This document shows, in pieces, positions 54,553 to 64,000 of a DNA stretch of 64,000 nucleotides. Under the pieces are notes generated by a model. The model worked only from the letters and a program-made list of their open reading frames with translations, searched no databases and had not been told where the DNA came from. Both the position numbers and the translations under genes were made by a program. The DNA is from Pseudoxanthomonas sp. JBR18 (GTDB lineage Bacteria; Pseudomonadota; Gammaproteobacteria; Xanthomonadales; Xanthomonadaceae). The stretch is from contig NZ_CP116339.1 of assembly GCF_028198165.1 (NCBI RefSeq), positions 620,001-684,000 of the forward strand, given 5' to 3'. Each line of letters begins with the position of its first letter. Position 1 is the first letter of the stretch.

Positions 54553-55962
54553 ATGCGTCGTTCGATCCTGGCCTCGGCCCTGTTGCTGTGCGTATCGATG
54601 CCGCTGCAGGCCGCAAGTCCCACCACGATTCCCGACGCCGCACTCACCACCGCCGCCACGCTGCGCCAGCAGGCGCTGGCCGACGACACCGGCTGGAAGA
54701 TCACCGAATCGCTGACCACCGAGGTCGGCCCACGCCTGGCCGGCAGTCAAGCCGATGCGCGCGCCGTGGCCTGGGCGCAGGCGAAGTTCAAGGAGCTGGG
54801 CTTCGACAAGGTCTGGACCGAGCCGGTGACCTTCCCAAGGTGGGAGCGCCGCAGCGAACACGCGCAGGTGCTCGGCGAGCACGCCCAGTCCCTGGTGGTC
54901 ACCGCGCTGGGCGGCAGCGCCGGCGGCACCATCGAAGGCGAAATCGTGCGTTTCCCCGACCTGGCCGCGCTGCAGGCCGCGCCGGCCGGTTCGCTGACCG
55001 GCAAGATCGCCTTCGTCGATTTCCAGATGCACAAGAAGCGCGACGGCGGCGACTATCGCTACGGCGGCGGCATCCGCGGCCGCGGCCCATCCGAGGCAAT
55101 CAAGAAAGGGGCCATCGGCTTTTTGATGCGCTCGGCCGGGACCACGCCGCATCGGGTGGTCAACACCGGCATGACCCGCTATGAGGAAGGCCTGACGCCG
55201 ATCCCGGCGGCCGCCATGTCCATTCCCGACGCCGACCAGCTCGAGCGGTTGCTGGCGCTGGGGCCGGTCAAGGTGCGCCTGGCGCTGGACTGTGGCTGGG
55301 ACGGCGAGGCGACCAGCTACAACGTCATCGGTGAGATCACCGGACGCAGCAAGCCGAAGGAGATCGTGCTGACCGGGGGTCACCTGGATTCCTGGGACCT
55401 GGGCACCGGCGCCATCGATGACGCCGCGGGCGTCGGCATCGCCATGGCCGCCGCGCACCTGGTCGCCCAGCAGCACCCGGCACGCACCCTGCGCGTGGTC
55501 GCCTTCGCCAACGAAGAGCAGGGTCTGTACGGCGGCCGTGCTTATGCCAAGGCGCATGCGAGCGAGATCAAGCAGCACGTGATCGCCGCCGAGAGCGACT
55601 TCGGCGCCGGCCACGTCTATGCCTTCAACAGCAATGCACCGGCATCTGCCAAAGGCGCGATCGAGGCGATCGCAGGTGCGCTCAAGCCGCTGGACGTGGC
55701 CTATACCCCGGACCAAGGCGACCCTGAATCGGATATCGGCGCGATGGCCCAGCTCGGCATGACCTGGGCATGGCTCGGCCATGACGGGACCGACTACTTC
55801 GACCTGCACCACAACGCCGACGACACGCTGGACAAGATCGACCCGAAGGACCTTGCGCAAAATGTCGCAGCCTACGCGGTGTTCCTGTATCTGGCCTCTG
55901 AGGCGAAGGGGGATTTCGGCAGTGCCCCAAAGGCGGCTGGCAGCGAGAAGGGCGCACACTGA
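54553..55962 (+). CDS. Exported M28-family metallopeptidase (carboxypeptidase Q-like)
   Basis: This 469-residue protein has a signal peptide (about 20 residues, to LQA), a PA domain inserted near 130-260 and an M28 zinc peptidase domain. Likely Zn ligands are His and Asp in GGHLDSWDLGTGAIDDAAG, Glu in FANEEQGLYGGRAY, Asp in AAESDFGAGHV and His in DLHHNADDTLD. Such enzymes are periplasmic or secreted aminopeptidases or dipeptidases. The ATG at 54553 starts right after a terminator, so it should have its own promoter. Confidence 0.88.
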   Translation: MRRSILASALLLCVSMPLQAASPTTIPDAALTTAATLRQQALADDTGWKITESLTTEVGPRLAGSQADARAVAWAQAKFKELGFDKVWTEPVTFPRWERRSEHAQVLGEHAQSLVVTALGGSAGGTIEGEIVRFPDLAALQAAPAGSLTGKIAFVDFQMHKKRDGGDYRYGGGIRGRGPSEAIKKGAIGFLMRSAGTTPHRVVNTGMTRYEEGLTPIPAAAMSIPDADQLERLLALGPVKVRLALDCGWDGEATSYNVIGEITGRSKPKEIVLTGGHLDSWDLGTGAIDDAAGVGIAMAAAHLVAQQHPARTLRVVAFANEEQGLYGGRAYAKAHASEIKQHVIAAESDFGAGHVYAFNSNAPASAKGAIEAIAGALKPLDVAYTPDQGDPESDIGAMAQLGMTWAWLGHDGTDYFDLHHNADDTLDKIDPKDLAQNVAAYAVFLYLASEAKGDFGSAPKAAGSEKGAH

Positions 55963-56049
55963 CCCATCTCATCGCCGCCGTCCGTTACCGGGTTCACGAC
56001 TCCAGACCTCCCCTGCATGGCCTAGCGCGCTCCAACGCTGCCGCGCTGG

Positions 56050-56919
56050 CTAAGCGCGATGGCTCGCCCACTGCGCCAGCAAGACAGCCGTGGCCGAGGC
56101 GACATTGAGGCTCTCCACGCGGCCAGTGCCGGGGATGGAGAGCGTCAGGTCGCAGGTCTTGGCCAGGTTGCGGTCCATGCCCTCGCCTTCGGCACCCATG
56201 ACGTAGACCAGGCGCTGCGGAAGCTTTGCGGCGAACAGGTTGTCGCCGCCCTCGACGAGGGTGGCGGCCAGGCCGAACCCGGCGGCGCGTAGGGTGGCGA
56301 AGGCGCTTGCGCTGTCACCTGCCTGGACCAGCGGCACGGCTTCGGCGCCGCCCTCTGCCACGCGCGCGGCGGCGCCTGACAGGGCCAGGGGTGAGTCCTG
56401 CGGCAACAGCAGGCCGGCCACGCCGAAGTGCGCGGCCGAACGCAGGATCGCACCGAAGTTATGTGGATTGCCCACGCCATCCAGCCACAGCGCCAGTGCC
56501 GGCCCAGCCGGCAATGCGGCGAGCCAGGCCTCCAGCGTCAGCGGCGGGCGGCGCAGCACGTCGGCCACCACGCCTTCGTGATGGGCGCTGGCGGCGAGCT
56601 TGTTGAGGTCGGCCTCCTCCACCACGCGATAGCCAACGCGATTGGCCACGCACCAGGCCAGCAGCGGCTTGAGCGCCGGCACGCGGGCCTGGGTCAGGTA
56701 GAGCTTGCGCAGGGCTTCGGGGCGCGCCTGGAACAGCGCGCGCACCGCGTTGAGGCCATGCAGCCGGACTTCCTCGCCCCGCCGCGCCGGCGCGCGCGGC
56801 GCAGGATCGCGGGGCGTGACCGCGTCTGCGTGCGGGGCGGCTTCACGCCGGTCACGCGGACCTGTGGCGCGCGCGTCGTGGCCACGACGCGGCGGAATCT
56901 TTTGCCAGGGACCTGCCAT
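56050..56919 (-). CDS. TrmH/SpoU-family RNA 2'-O-methyltransferase (RlmB/YfiF-like)
   Basis: The 289-residue protein has a basic, Arg/Pro-rich N-terminal extension of about 50 residues, a SpoU substrate-binding domain and a knotted methyltransferase domain. Motifs 1-3 are present: GNPHNFGAILRSAAHFG, YVMGAEGEGMDR and IPGTGRVESLNVASATAVL. It methylates ribose 2'-OH in rRNA or tRNA; the extension makes YfiF as likely as RlmB. It starts three bases after the symporter stop, so the two are in one operon. Confidence 0.87.
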   Translation of the reverse strand: MAGPWQKIPPRRGHDARATGPRDRREAAPHADAVTPRDPAPRAPARRGEEVRLHGLNAVRALFQARPEALRKLYLTQARVPALKPLLAWCVANRVGYRVVEEADLNKLAASAHHEGVVADVLRRPPLTLEAWLAALPAGPALALWLDGVGNPHNFGAILRSAAHFGVAGLLLPQDSPLALSGAAARVAEGGAEAVPLVQAGDSASAFATLRAAGFGLAATLVEGGDNLFAAKLPQRLVYVMGAEGEGMDRNLAKTCDLTLSIPGTGRVESLNVASATAVLLAQWASHRA

Positions 56920-56922
56920 GGA

Positions 56923-58362
56923 TCAGTCCGCCTTCTTCTCGTTCCACAGCTCGGCATTGCGGATGCCCAGCGCCTGCGGATCGAACACCGGATCGAGCCC
57001 GGCCTTCTTCTGCTTCTCGTAATCACGCAGCGCCAGCAGCGCCGGCTTCTGCAGGATCAGGATGGCGATGATGTTGAGCCAGGCCATCAGACCCACGCCG
57101 ATATCGCCCAGGCCCCAGGCCAGCTTCGCGCTGCGCACCGAGCCGTAGGCCACCGCCGCCATCAGGCAGATGCGCAGCAGGAAGGTCATCCACGGCCGAT
57201 GCACCTTGCGGTTGATGTAGGCGATGTTGGTCTCGGCCATGTAGTAGTAGGCCACGATGGTGGTGAAGGCGAAGAACAGCAACGCGATCGCCACGAAGCC
57301 CGCCCCCCATCCTGGCAGTACGGTTTCCACCGCCGACTGCGCATAGGTCGGGCCGACCTCGGCCCCTGGCAGGCCTTCATAGAGGAAGCCGCCGGCCGGG
57401 TTCTCCACGTTGTACATGCCGGTGGAGATGATCAGGAAGGCCGTGGCCGAACACACCAGCAGCGTATCCACGTAGACCGAGAAGGCCTGCACGTAGCCCT
57501 GCTTGGCCGGATGGGAGACCTCGGCCGCCGCCGCCGCGTGCGGGCCGGTGCCCTGCCCGGCCTCGTTGGAGTAGATGCCGCGCTTGACGCCCCACTGCAC
57601 CGCCAGCCCCAGGACCGCGCCGAACCCGGCCTGCATGCCGAAGGCGCACTTGACGATCAGGCCGAACACCACCGGCACCTGGCCCAGGTTGGTGAACACC
57701 ACGTACAAGGCCATCAGCATGTAGCCCAGCGCCATGAACGGCACCACGAATTCGGCAAAGCGCGCGATGCGCTTGACCCCACCAAAGATGATGAAGCCCA
57801 GCGCGATGACCACTACCAGCGCGGTGAGCCAGTTGGGGATGCCCCAGGCGGTCTCCATGCCCTGGGCGATGCTGTTGGCCTGCACGCCCGGCAGCAGCAG
57901 GCCGGCGGCCACCACCATGACGATGGCGAAGGTCCAGGCGTACCACGTCTGGCCCATGGCCTTCTCGATGAAATAGGCCGGGCCGCCACGATACTGCCCG
58001 GACGGGTCACGCTCCTTGTAGATCTGGCCCAGCGTGGACTCGACATAGGCCGTCGAGGCGCCCAGGAAGGCCACTACCCACATCCAGAACACCGCGCCCG
58101 GCCCGCCGAAGGCGATGGCCGTGGCCACGCCAGCGATGTTGCCAGTGCCCACGCGCCCGGAGAGCGACATGGCCAGCGCCTGGAAGGAGGACACGCCGGA
58201 GGCCGAGGACTGGCCCTTGAACATCAACCGGATCATCTCGGCGAAGCCACGCACCTGCATGAACCGGGTGCGCAACGAGAAGTACAGACCGGCGCCCAGG
58301 CACAGATAGACCAGGGCCGGGCTCCAGATGACGCTGTTGAGGGTCGAGACGAGTTTTTCCAC
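56923..58362 (-). CDS. Alanine/glycine:cation symporter (AGCS family)
   Basis: The 479-residue protein has about 11 membrane helices and the AGCS signatures RFMQVRGFAEMIRLMFKG, SLSGRVGTGNIAGVATAIAF and SNEAGQGTGPHAAAAA. It imports alanine or glycine with sodium or protons. The start is GTG at 58362 (MEKLVSTLNSVIWSPAL), preceded by GGAG; the open frame continues to 58419 through non-conserved codons. It is followed directly by the TrmH-family gene. Confidence 0.9.
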   Translation of the reverse strand: MEKLVSTLNSVIWSPALVYLCLGAGLYFSLRTRFMQVRGFAEMIRLMFKGQSSASGVSSFQALAMSLSGRVGTGNIAGVATAIAFGGPGAVFWMWVVAFLGASTAYVESTLGQIYKERDPSGQYRGGPAYFIEKAMGQTWYAWTFAIVMVVAAGLLLPGVQANSIAQGMETAWGIPNWLTALVVVIALGFIIFGGVKRIARFAEFVVPFMALGYMLMALYVVFTNLGQVPVVFGLIVKCAFGMQAGFGAVLGLAVQWGVKRGIYSNEAGQGTGPHAAAAAEVSHPAKQGYVQAFSVYVDTLLVCSATAFLIISTGMYNVENPAGGFLYEGLPGAEVGPTYAQSAVETVLPGWGAGFVAIALLFFAFTTIVAYYYMAETNIAYINRKVHRPWMTFLLRICLMAAVAYGSVRSAKLAWGLGDIGVGLMAWLNIIAILILQKPALLALRDYEKQKKAGLDPVFDPQALGIRNAELWNEKKAD

Positions 58363-58454
58363 CGGCGAGGGGCTCCGTGGGCGGGATGAACAGGGAAGGC
58401 GCACTGCGCCAAGCCCCACACCTTACCCGAAGCGGCCGCGCCCGCCCCGGTTCA

Positions 58455-59010
58455 GTCGTGCATGCAGATCCGGGCGAACCCCACGGGTCATGCAGGCGTG
58501 CGTGCTTGAGCACCGCGCGGCGCTGGGTGCCTTCCTCGACGAAGCCGCCCTTGAGCAGAACGCATGCCGGGGCGAGATCGGATTCCCGGGTCACTGCGGC
58601 CGGCCGCGACGGCGGCAGCACGTCCATCACCCGGGGCGCATAGCAGGTCACGATTCGGTAGTCCGGCCGTGGCCCCAGTCCGCGTGCCAGCCGGTCGACC
58701 AGCTCGGCGCTAGGGCATCGGCGCCCTGCCCCCGACGGATGCCGATGCCGCCACGGGCATGCCTGTCCAACTCGATGGCCAGCGGCAGCTGGGCGAACTC
58801 CACGACGCGACCGGCAAGAAACGCTTCGCCATCGGCACGCGTGGACGGCGAGGGAAAACGGTCGCTGACCCGCGCGGCGACCGGCGGATCGTCGGCATGG
58901 CCCAGCAGGGCACGGAGGTCATCGGCGCGCCAGCGGCGCAGGACGAAACCCTCGCCGCCGGGCGCAAGTCATGCCAGTGGCTGGCATCGGGTCCAACCAC
59001 GCTGCCTGAC
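58455..59010 (-). pseudogene. GNAT acetyltransferase (RimJ/RimL type), broken by frameshifts
   Basis: Minus-strand fragments of one GNAT protein lie in different frames. One frame reads FVLRRWRADDLRALLGHADD through SDRFPSPSTRADGEAFLAGR to GGIGIRRGQGADAL and then runs into a stop near 58650. A second frame, from about 58700, carries ELVDRLARGLGPRPDYRIVT and the C-terminal core VLLKGGFVEEGTQRRAVLKH. The N-terminus is also out of frame (MSGSVVGPDASHWHDLRP). The AA order fits RimJ/RimL proteins, but two breaks and loss of the acetyl-CoA loop make it nonfunctional. Confidence 0.75.
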
Positions 59011-59178
59011 ATGATTCTTGTCCGGGCAGGAGGGTGAGCCCACCGTCGCGCCTCGCATCCTGGCAGCTGAGGCGCAGGGCTTACGCTGCGCGACATCCGT
59101 GGCGGGAGGCTGACGTGCGCGAACGGCTGGGCCCGCATGGCGGATGCCACGCCTGTGCGCCGCCTTCGCGAACGGCAC

Positions 59179-61053
59179 CTATTCCAGCCCGAGCTGCGCC
59201 AGGACCTGGGCCACCATCTCTTCGGGCGTGGCGGTGTCGGCGCGAAGGTGCAGCTCCGGCGCCTCAGGCGCCTCGTAGGGCGAGTCGATGCCGGTGAAGT
59301 TGGGAATCTTGCCGGCCCGGGCCTTGGCGTAGAGCCCCTTGACGTCGCGTCGTTCGGCCACGGCCAGCGGCACATCGACGAAGACTTCGACAAATTCCCC
59401 GGGGGCGAAGCGCTCCCGTGCCATCCGCCGCTCGGCGCGGAAGGGCGAGATGAAGCTCACCAGCACGATCAGCCCGGCGTCGGCCATCAGCCGCGCCACC
59501 TCGGCGACACGGCGGATGTTCTCCACACGATCCTCGTCGGTGAAGCCCAGGTCGCGGTTGAGCCCGTGACGGACGTTGTCGCCATCCAGGATGAAGGTGT
59601 GGTGGCCCAGCGCATGCAGACGCTTGTCGACCAGGTTGGCCACGGTGGACTTGCCGGCGCCGGACAAGCCGGTGAACCACAGCACCTTGGGCGTCTGGCC
59701 CTTGATCCGGGCCCGCGCGGCCTTGTCCACGTCCAGGTGCTGCCAATGCACGTTACCGGCGCGGCGCAGGGCGAAATCCAGCGTGCCGGCGCCGACGGTG
59801 GCATTGGTCTGGCGGTCGATCAGGATGAAGCCGCCCAGGGCCCGGTTGCGGGCATAGGGTTCGAAGGCGATCGGCTCGTCCAGGGACAGATTGCAGACCC
59901 CCACCTCGTTGAGCTCCAGGCGCTTGGCGGCCAGGGCCTCCTGGCTGTTCACGTCGATCCGGTGTTTGATCTCGCTGACGCTGGCCGAGACGGTGCGCGC
60001 GCCGATCTGCAGCCAGTAGGGGCGACCGGGCAGCAGCGCGGCATCGTCCATCCACAGCACGTGCGCGGCGAACTGGTCGGAGACCTCGGGCGGGTCGCCC
60101 GCCGCGGCGATCACATCGCCCCGGCTGATGTCGATCTCATCGGCCAGGGTCAGGGTCACCGCCTGCCCGGCGCGGGCCAGGTCCACCTCGCCGTTGGCGT
60201 CCAGTACGCGGGCCACAGTGGAGCGGCGTGCCGAGGGCAGCACCACCACCGCGTCGCCCGGGCGTACTTCGCCAGCCGCGATGGTGCCAGCGAAGCCGCG
60301 GAAGTTCTGGTTCGGGCGATTGACGTACTGCACCGGCAGGCGCAGGCCGCTGTCGGCCTCGCGCGCGTCCACGGGCACGCTGTCCAGGTGCTCGATCAGG
60401 CTGGGGCCGTCGTACCACGGGGTCCGGGCGGAGCGGCTGGACAGGTTGTCGCCCTCCAGCGCCGAGAGCGGGATGCACTGCACCTGCTCGATGCCCAGCT
60501 GCGCGGCCAGCGCGCGATAGTCCTGCGCGATGGCGTTGAACACGCCGGCGTCGAAGTCGACCAGATCCATCTTGTTGACCGCCAGCACCACGCGCTTGAG
60601 GCCCAGCAGCGAGACGATGTAGCTGTGCCGCCGGGTCTGGGTCAGCAGGCCCTTGCGCGCATCCACCAGCACCACCGCCAGATCCGCGGTCGAGGCGCCG
60701 GTGGCCATGTTGCGGGTGTACTGCGCGTGCCCCGGGCAATCGGCCACGATGTACTTGCGCTGGTCGGTGTCGAAGTAGCGGTAGGCCACGTCGATGGTGA
60801 TGCCCTGCTCGCGTTCGGCGGCCAGACCATCGAGCAGCAGCGCGTAGTCGATGCCCGGCCCCTGGGTGCCATGGCGGCGGCTGTCACTCTCCAGCGCCGC
60901 CAGCTGGTCGTCGAACAGGCGCTTGCTGTCGTACAGCAGCCGGCCGATCAGCGTGCTCTTGCCGTCGTCCACGCTGCCGCAGGTGATGAAGCGCAGCAGC
61001 GGCTTGGATTCGTGCTGTTTGAGGTAGGTCGCGATGTCGGTGTGCGCGGTCAT
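59179..61053 (-). CDS. cysNC: Bifunctional sulfate adenylyltransferase subunit 1 / adenylylsulfate kinase (CysN-CysC)
   Basis: This 624-residue fusion has an N-terminal CysN GTPase (about 1-430: [24 protein letters not shown]) that drives ATP sulfurylase with CysD, and a C-terminal CysC APS kinase (about 445-624: [30 protein letters not shown]). It makes PAPS from sulfate. The ATG at 61053 overlaps the cysD stop (TGATG). Fused CysNC is the usual form in xanthomonads. It is the last gene of the TSUP-cysD-cysNC operon. Confidence 0.96.
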   Translation of the reverse strand: MTAHTDIATYLKQHESKPLLRFITCGSVDDGKSTLIGRLLYDSKRLFDDQLAALESDSRRHGTQGPGIDYALLLDGLAAEREQGITIDVAYRYFDTDQRKYIVADCPGHAQYTRNMATGASTADLAVVLVDARKGLLTQTRRHSYIVSLLGLKRVVLAVNKMDLVDFDAGVFNAIAQDYRALAAQLGIEQVQCIPLSALEGDNLSSRSARTPWYDGPSLIEHLDSVPVDAREADSGLRLPVQYVNRPNQNFRGFAGTIAAGEVRPGDAVVVLPSARRSTVARVLDANGEVDLARAGQAVTLTLADEIDISRGDVIAAAGDPPEVSDQFAAHVLWMDDAALLPGRPYWLQIGARTVSASVSEIKHRIDVNSQEALAAKRLELNEVGVCNLSLDEPIAFEPYARNRALGGFILIDRQTNATVGAGTLDFALRRAGNVHWQHLDVDKAARARIKGQTPKVLWFTGLSGAGKSTVANLVDKRLHALGHHTFILDGDNVRHGLNRDLGFTDEDRVENIRRVAEVARLMADAGLIVLVSFISPFRAERRMARERFAPGEFVEVFVDVPLAVAERRDVKGLYAKARAGKIPNFTGIDSPYEAPEAPELHLRADTATPEEMVAQVLAQLGLE

Positions 61054-62060
61054 CAGAAATACCCCTCCAGCTTCTTCTTCTCCATCGAGGCGGTCGGGTC
61101 GTGGTCGATCACCCGGCCCTGGCGTTCGGAGGAGGTGGCCACCAGCATCTCGGCGATGATCTTCTCCAGCGTGTCGGCGGTGGACTCGACCGCGCCGGTC
61201 AGCGGGTAGCAGCCCAGGGTGCGGAAGCGCACGGACTTCATCATCGGCACTTCGCCCGGGTGGAGCGGCAGGCGCGCGTCGTCGACCATGATCAGCGCAC
61301 CGTCGCGCTCGACCACCGGGCGCTCGCGGGCCAGGTACAGCGAGGGCACGGGGATGTTCTCGCGGTAGATGTAGAGCCAGATGTCCAGCTCGGTCCAGTT
61401 GGACAGCGGGAACGCACGCACGCTCTCGCCGCTGTGCACACGCGCGTTGTACAGGTTCCACAGCTCGGGGCGCTGGTTCTTGGGGTCCCAGCGATGCTTG
61501 TCGTTGCGGAAGGAGAACACCCGCTCCTTGGCCCGCGACTTCTCTTCGTCGCGGCGCGCCCCGCCGATGGCGGCATCGAACTTGTACTGATCCAGCGCCT
61601 GCTTCAGGCCCTGGGTCTTCATGATGTCGGTATGGACCGTGGCACCGTGGGTGATCGGGCCAACGTCCTGCGCCACGCCGTCGGGGTTGATGTGCACGCG
61701 CAGGTCCACGCCGGTCTCGGCGGCACGGCGGTCGCGGAAGGCGATCATCTCGCGGAACTTCCAGCGTGTGTCCACATGCAGCAACGGGATCGGCGGCACC
61801 GCCGGGGCGAAGGCCTTGAGCAGCAGGTGCAGCAGCACCGAAGAATCCTTGCCCACCGAATACAGCAGCACCGGATTGCGGAACGCCGCGGCGACCTCGC
61901 GCAGGATGTGGATGCTCTCGGCTTCCAGGCGATCGAGATGGGACAGCGAGGCGACGGCGTCTGGCATCACGCGCGGGGCGGCCCGTTGGGAAGAAGCAGG
62001 CATGGTAGCCCCGGCCGGTCCCGGCACGGACGGATCGAAGGCGGTGGCGGAATCAGTCAT
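61053..62060 (-). CDS. cysD: Sulfate adenylyltransferase subunit 2
   Basis: The 335-residue protein is CysD, the catalytic subunit of ATP sulfurylase, with the PP-loop [14 protein letters not shown] and [20 protein letters not shown], and [20 protein letters not shown]. The N-terminus carries about 30 extra residues compared with E. coli CysD. The ATG at 62060 overlaps the permease stop (ATGA). Confidence 0.96.
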   Translation of the reverse strand: MTDSATAFDPSVPGPAGATMPASSQRAAPRVMPDAVASLSHLDRLEAESIHILREVAAAFRNPVLLYSVGKDSSVLLHLLLKAFAPAVPPIPLLHVDTRWKFREMIAFRDRRAAETGVDLRVHINPDGVAQDVGPITHGATVHTDIMKTQGLKQALDQYKFDAAIGGARRDEEKSRAKERVFSFRNDKHRWDPKNQRPELWNLYNARVHSGESVRAFPLSNWTELDIWLYIYRENIPVPSLYLARERPVVERDGALIMVDDARLPLHPGEVPMMKSVRFRTLGCYPLTGAVESTADTLEKIIAEMLVATSSERQGRVIDHDPTASMEKKKLEGYF

Positions 62061-62809
62061 AGGACGTTGAAGTGTTTGAGCAGGGTGCGGGTACTGAGCG
62101 CGATCACCAGCGCGCCGACCACGCCCAGCATGGGGCGCGGACGCACGCGCTTGACCAGCCATGCACCGACTGGTGCGGCCAGCACGCCGCCGATGGCCAG
62201 CGCGGCGATGATCTGCCAGTGCCCGACCCCCAGAGTGAGCAGGAACACCGCCGAGGCGGTGAGGGTGACGAAGAACTCCACCGCGTTGACGGTGCCCACG
62301 GTCAGGCGCAGGTCGTTGCCGCGTGCCAGCAGGTTGCTGGCCACCACCGGTCCCCAGCCACCGCCGCCCAGCGCGTCGACCAGCGCGCCAAAGAAGCCTA
62401 GCGGGCGCAGGTGCGAGGCCACATTGCGCGGCTGGTAGGGACGGAAGGCCCGGACCACGATCCACACCCCCATCAGCAGTAGGTAACCGGCGATCCAGGG
62501 TTTCATCAGATCGCCCGGCAGGCTGGCCAGCAGGTAGGCCCCCACCGCCGCACCGATCACGCCGGGTAACAGCAGGCGCCGGAACAGCACCCGGTCGATG
62601 TTGCCGAAGGCGTGGTGCGAGGCGGCCGAGGCGCCCGTGGTGAAGCACTCGGCCGCGTGCACCGTGGCGCTGGCCACCGCCGGGGGCACGCCGGCGCCCA
62701 GCAGCAGCGTGGAGGCGGTGATGCCGTAGGCCATGCCCAGCGCGCCATCGACCAGCTGCGCGCCGAAGCCGATGGCGACATACCACAACAGGTCGGCGGA
62801 GAGGTCCAT
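62057..62809 (-). CDS. TSUP (TauE/SafE)-family permease, probable sulfate/sulfur-anion transporter
   Basis: This 250-residue inner-membrane protein has about eight helices and two TauE/SafE repeats, starting [19 protein letters not shown] and [18 protein letters not shown]. It is translationally coupled to cysD and cysNC by an ATGA overlap, so it most likely moves sulfate or another sulfur anion for assimilation, alongside the CysA importer. The ATG at 62809 (MDLSADLLW) is the first in-frame codon before the first membrane helix. Confidence 0.85.
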   Translation of the reverse strand: MDLSADLLWYVAIGFGAQLVDGALGMAYGITASTLLLGAGVPPAVASATVHAAECFTTGASAASHHAFGNIDRVLFRRLLLPGVIGAAVGAYLLASLPGDLMKPWIAGYLLLMGVWIVVRAFRPYQPRNVASHLRPLGFFGALVDALGGGGWGPVVASNLLARGNDLRLTVGTVNAVEFFVTLTASAVFLLTLGVGHWQIIAALAIGGVLAAPVGAWLVKRVRPRPMLGVVGALVIALSTRTLLKHFNVL

Positions 62810-62875
62810 ACGGGAATCGAAGAGCGGGGCGGCGCAGTATCCGCAGGGGTGGGAGGCGGCGGAAATGCGCGGATG

Positions 62876-62889
62876 GCATAAGCGCATAA
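62876..62889. promoter_or_regulatory. Direct repeat GCATAA in the cysD/cysJ divergent promoter
   Basis: GCATAA occurs at 62876-62881 and 62884-62889, an 8-base period, between the TSUP-cysDNC and cysJ operons. CysB half-sites contain ATAA, so a CysB site is possible. Confidence 0.35.
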
Positions 62890-62962
62890 CCGTTGATCCT
62901 TTCCGCGCTCGCGTGGGGCCCCCTAGCCTGCGAGCTCTGTCGCTCCGCCCTGCCCGCCGCTC

Positions 62963-64000
62963 ATGTCCAGCGCCCTGCCCGTCCCGCCCCTGCCCCTGTC
63001 CACCGATCAGGCCGATGCCCTGCACCGCCTGACCCGCGACCTGGACGCCGCGCGCCTGTGGTGGCTGTCCGGCTACGCCGCCGGCCTGGCCCAGGGCCAT
63101 CCCGTGGCCTCGGTCGGGGCCGTGCCGGCCGCCACGTCCGCACCCGCGGCCAGCGCAGGTGAGCGCGCCACCGTGCTGTATGGCAGCCAGACCGGCAACG
63201 CCAAGCGTGCCGCCGAGGCCCTGGCGTCAGAGCTGGAAGGCGCCGGCCTGGCGGTGCGCCTGGTCCGCGCCGACCGCTACGCCACGCGCGAGCTGGCCGG
63301 CGAGCGCCTGCTGTACCTGGTGATCAGCACCCAGGGCGAAGGCGATCCGCCGGACGATGCCATCGGCTTCACCGAATTCCTCAGCGGCCGCCGCGCGCCC
63401 AAGCTGCCGGAACTGAAGTTCGCCGTGCTGGGCCTGGGCGATTCCAGCTACGCCGACTTCTGCGGCATTTCCCGGCGTCTGGACGCGCGCCTGGCCGAAC
63501 TGGGCGCCACGCGCCTGTTCGCCGCCGGCGAAGCCGACCTGGACATCGACACCGTTGCCGCGCCCTGGCGCGCGCAGGCCTTGGAGCAGGCCAGGAACGT
63601 CCTCAAGTCCGCCGCTGCGCCCAGTGCCACGGTCACCCCGCTGCGTCCGGCCGCGGCCACGCCGGTCTACTCGCCCAGCGCGCCGTTTCAGGCCGAGGTG
63701 CTGGCCAGCCAGCCCATCGCCGGGCGCGACTTCAAGGGCCCGGCGTTCGGTCGCCACGGCGCGCCAGACAAGCAGGTGCGGCACATCGAGCTGTCCCTGG
63801 AAGGCAGCGGCCTGTCCTATCTGCCGGGCGACGCGCTGGGCATCGTCCACCGCAACCCGGATGCGCTGGTCGAACCGCTGCTGGAAGCCTTGAAGCTGGA
63901 CGGCGATGCCGCCCACCACATCGACGGCAGCGAACGCAGCGTGCGCGAATGGCTGGCCGGTCATCGCGAACTGACCAAGCTCTCGCGCCCGTTCCTGGCC
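62963..64000 (+). CDS. cysJ: Sulfite reductase (NADPH) flavoprotein subunit CysJ, 3' end outside window
   Basis: The frame is open from an ATG at 62963 to the window edge (346 residues). It has a flavodoxin domain with FMN-binding LYGSQTGNAKRAAEALA, STQGEGDPPDD and LGLGDSSYADFCGISRRLD, then the start of the FAD-binding domain (LSYLPGDALGIVHRNPD). CysJ passes electrons from NADPH to CysI for reduction of sulfite to sulfide. It is divergent from the cysD operon across 153 bases. Confidence 0.95.
   Translation, partial: MSSALPVPPLPLSTDQADALHRLTRDLDAARLWWLSGYAAGLAQGHPVASVGAVPAATSAPAASAGERATVLYGSQTGNAKRAAEALASELEGAGLAVRLVRADRYATRELAGERLLYLVISTQGEGDPPDDAIGFTEFLSGRRAPKLPELKFAVLGLGDSSYADFCGISRRLDARLAELGATRLFAAGEADLDIDTVAAPWRAQALEQARNVLKSAAAPSATVTPLRPAAATPVYSPSAPFQAEVLASQPIAGRDFKGPAFGRHGAPDKQVRHIELSLEGSGLSYLPGDALGIVHRNPDALVEPLLEALKLDGDAAHHIDGSERSVREWLAGHRELTKLSRPFLA

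Noticed and set aside
58007..58651. Separate 214-residue minus-strand gene
   Set aside because: Its first part is the C-terminal fragment of the GNAT pseudogene and the rest is a shadow of the symporter gene.

Overview
The window is high-GC, tightly packed bacterial chromosome. Gene content and arrangement point to a member of the Xanthomonadaceae (Pseudoxanthomonas, Stenotrophomonas or Xanthomonas type). The main reasons are the TonB-dependent receptor paired with glycosidases, the ColR/ColS-like two-component pair, the SAH-riboswitch-controlled ahcY, the REP-like paired palindromes next to an IS110 element, and the sulfur assimilation genes. The genus is an inference from gene content only.

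Left to right: (1) 1-3534 minus strand, a sulfate ABC importer operon cysA-sbp-cysT, cut by the window edge; CysA carries an unusual C-terminal half. (2) 3710-9898, a YccS/FUSC-type membrane protein, an SDR oxidoreductase, an LplT-PlsC fusion, and an overlapping CD225/dispanin plus DUF2752 membrane pair. (3) 9899-11282, two REP-like units followed by an IS110-family element whose structured leader is a candidate bridge RNA. (4) 11283-15743, ppc and, divergently, ahcY with a clear SAH riboswitch and a terminator. (5) 15759-22188, an OprP-like porin, a NitT/TauT-type ABC importer, a PrpF/4-oxalomesaconate-tautomerase-like isomerase and a divergent LysR regulator, probably one uptake and catabolic unit. 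(6) 22336-26662, four overlapping genes DUF3348-DUF802-OmpA/MotB-DUF2894. The middle pair looks like a ZorA/ZorB (MotA/MotB) proton-driven motor with a long repetitive coiled-coil tail, and its partners are uncharacterised. This is the best candidate here for an undescribed system.

(7) 26735-40185, a galactoside/galactosamine utilisation locus: TonB receptor, AgaR-like DeoR regulator, lipoprotein amidohydrolase, Tat-exported GH36, EamA transporter, KbaZ/AgaZ, AgaS, a sugar kinase and a secreted GH27 with an NPCBM domain. Shared octamers near the divergent promoters look like AgaR operators. The aldolase subunit KbaY and an N-acetyl-galactosamine-6-P deacetylase are not in the window. (8) 40200-42999, a MarR regulator under a 35-bp near-palindrome with a VOC-domain protein, a DUF3228 protein, and metF.

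(9) 43058-58362, mostly housekeeping and single genes: DUF4124-like protein, two-component system, RimK-like ligase, tRNA-Gly(CCC), GDSL autotransporter esterase, trmB, SLC13-type transporter, ACT and Rieske proteins, FAH hydrolase, mscL, M28 peptidase, TrmH-family methyltransferase and an alanine/glycine symporter. (10) A GNAT acetyltransferase pseudogene near 58.5-59.0 kb. (11) 59179-64000, TSUP permease-cysD-cysNC and the divergent, edge-truncated cysJ, the sulfate activation and sulfite reduction end of the pathway that begins with cysA-sbp-cysT at the left edge.
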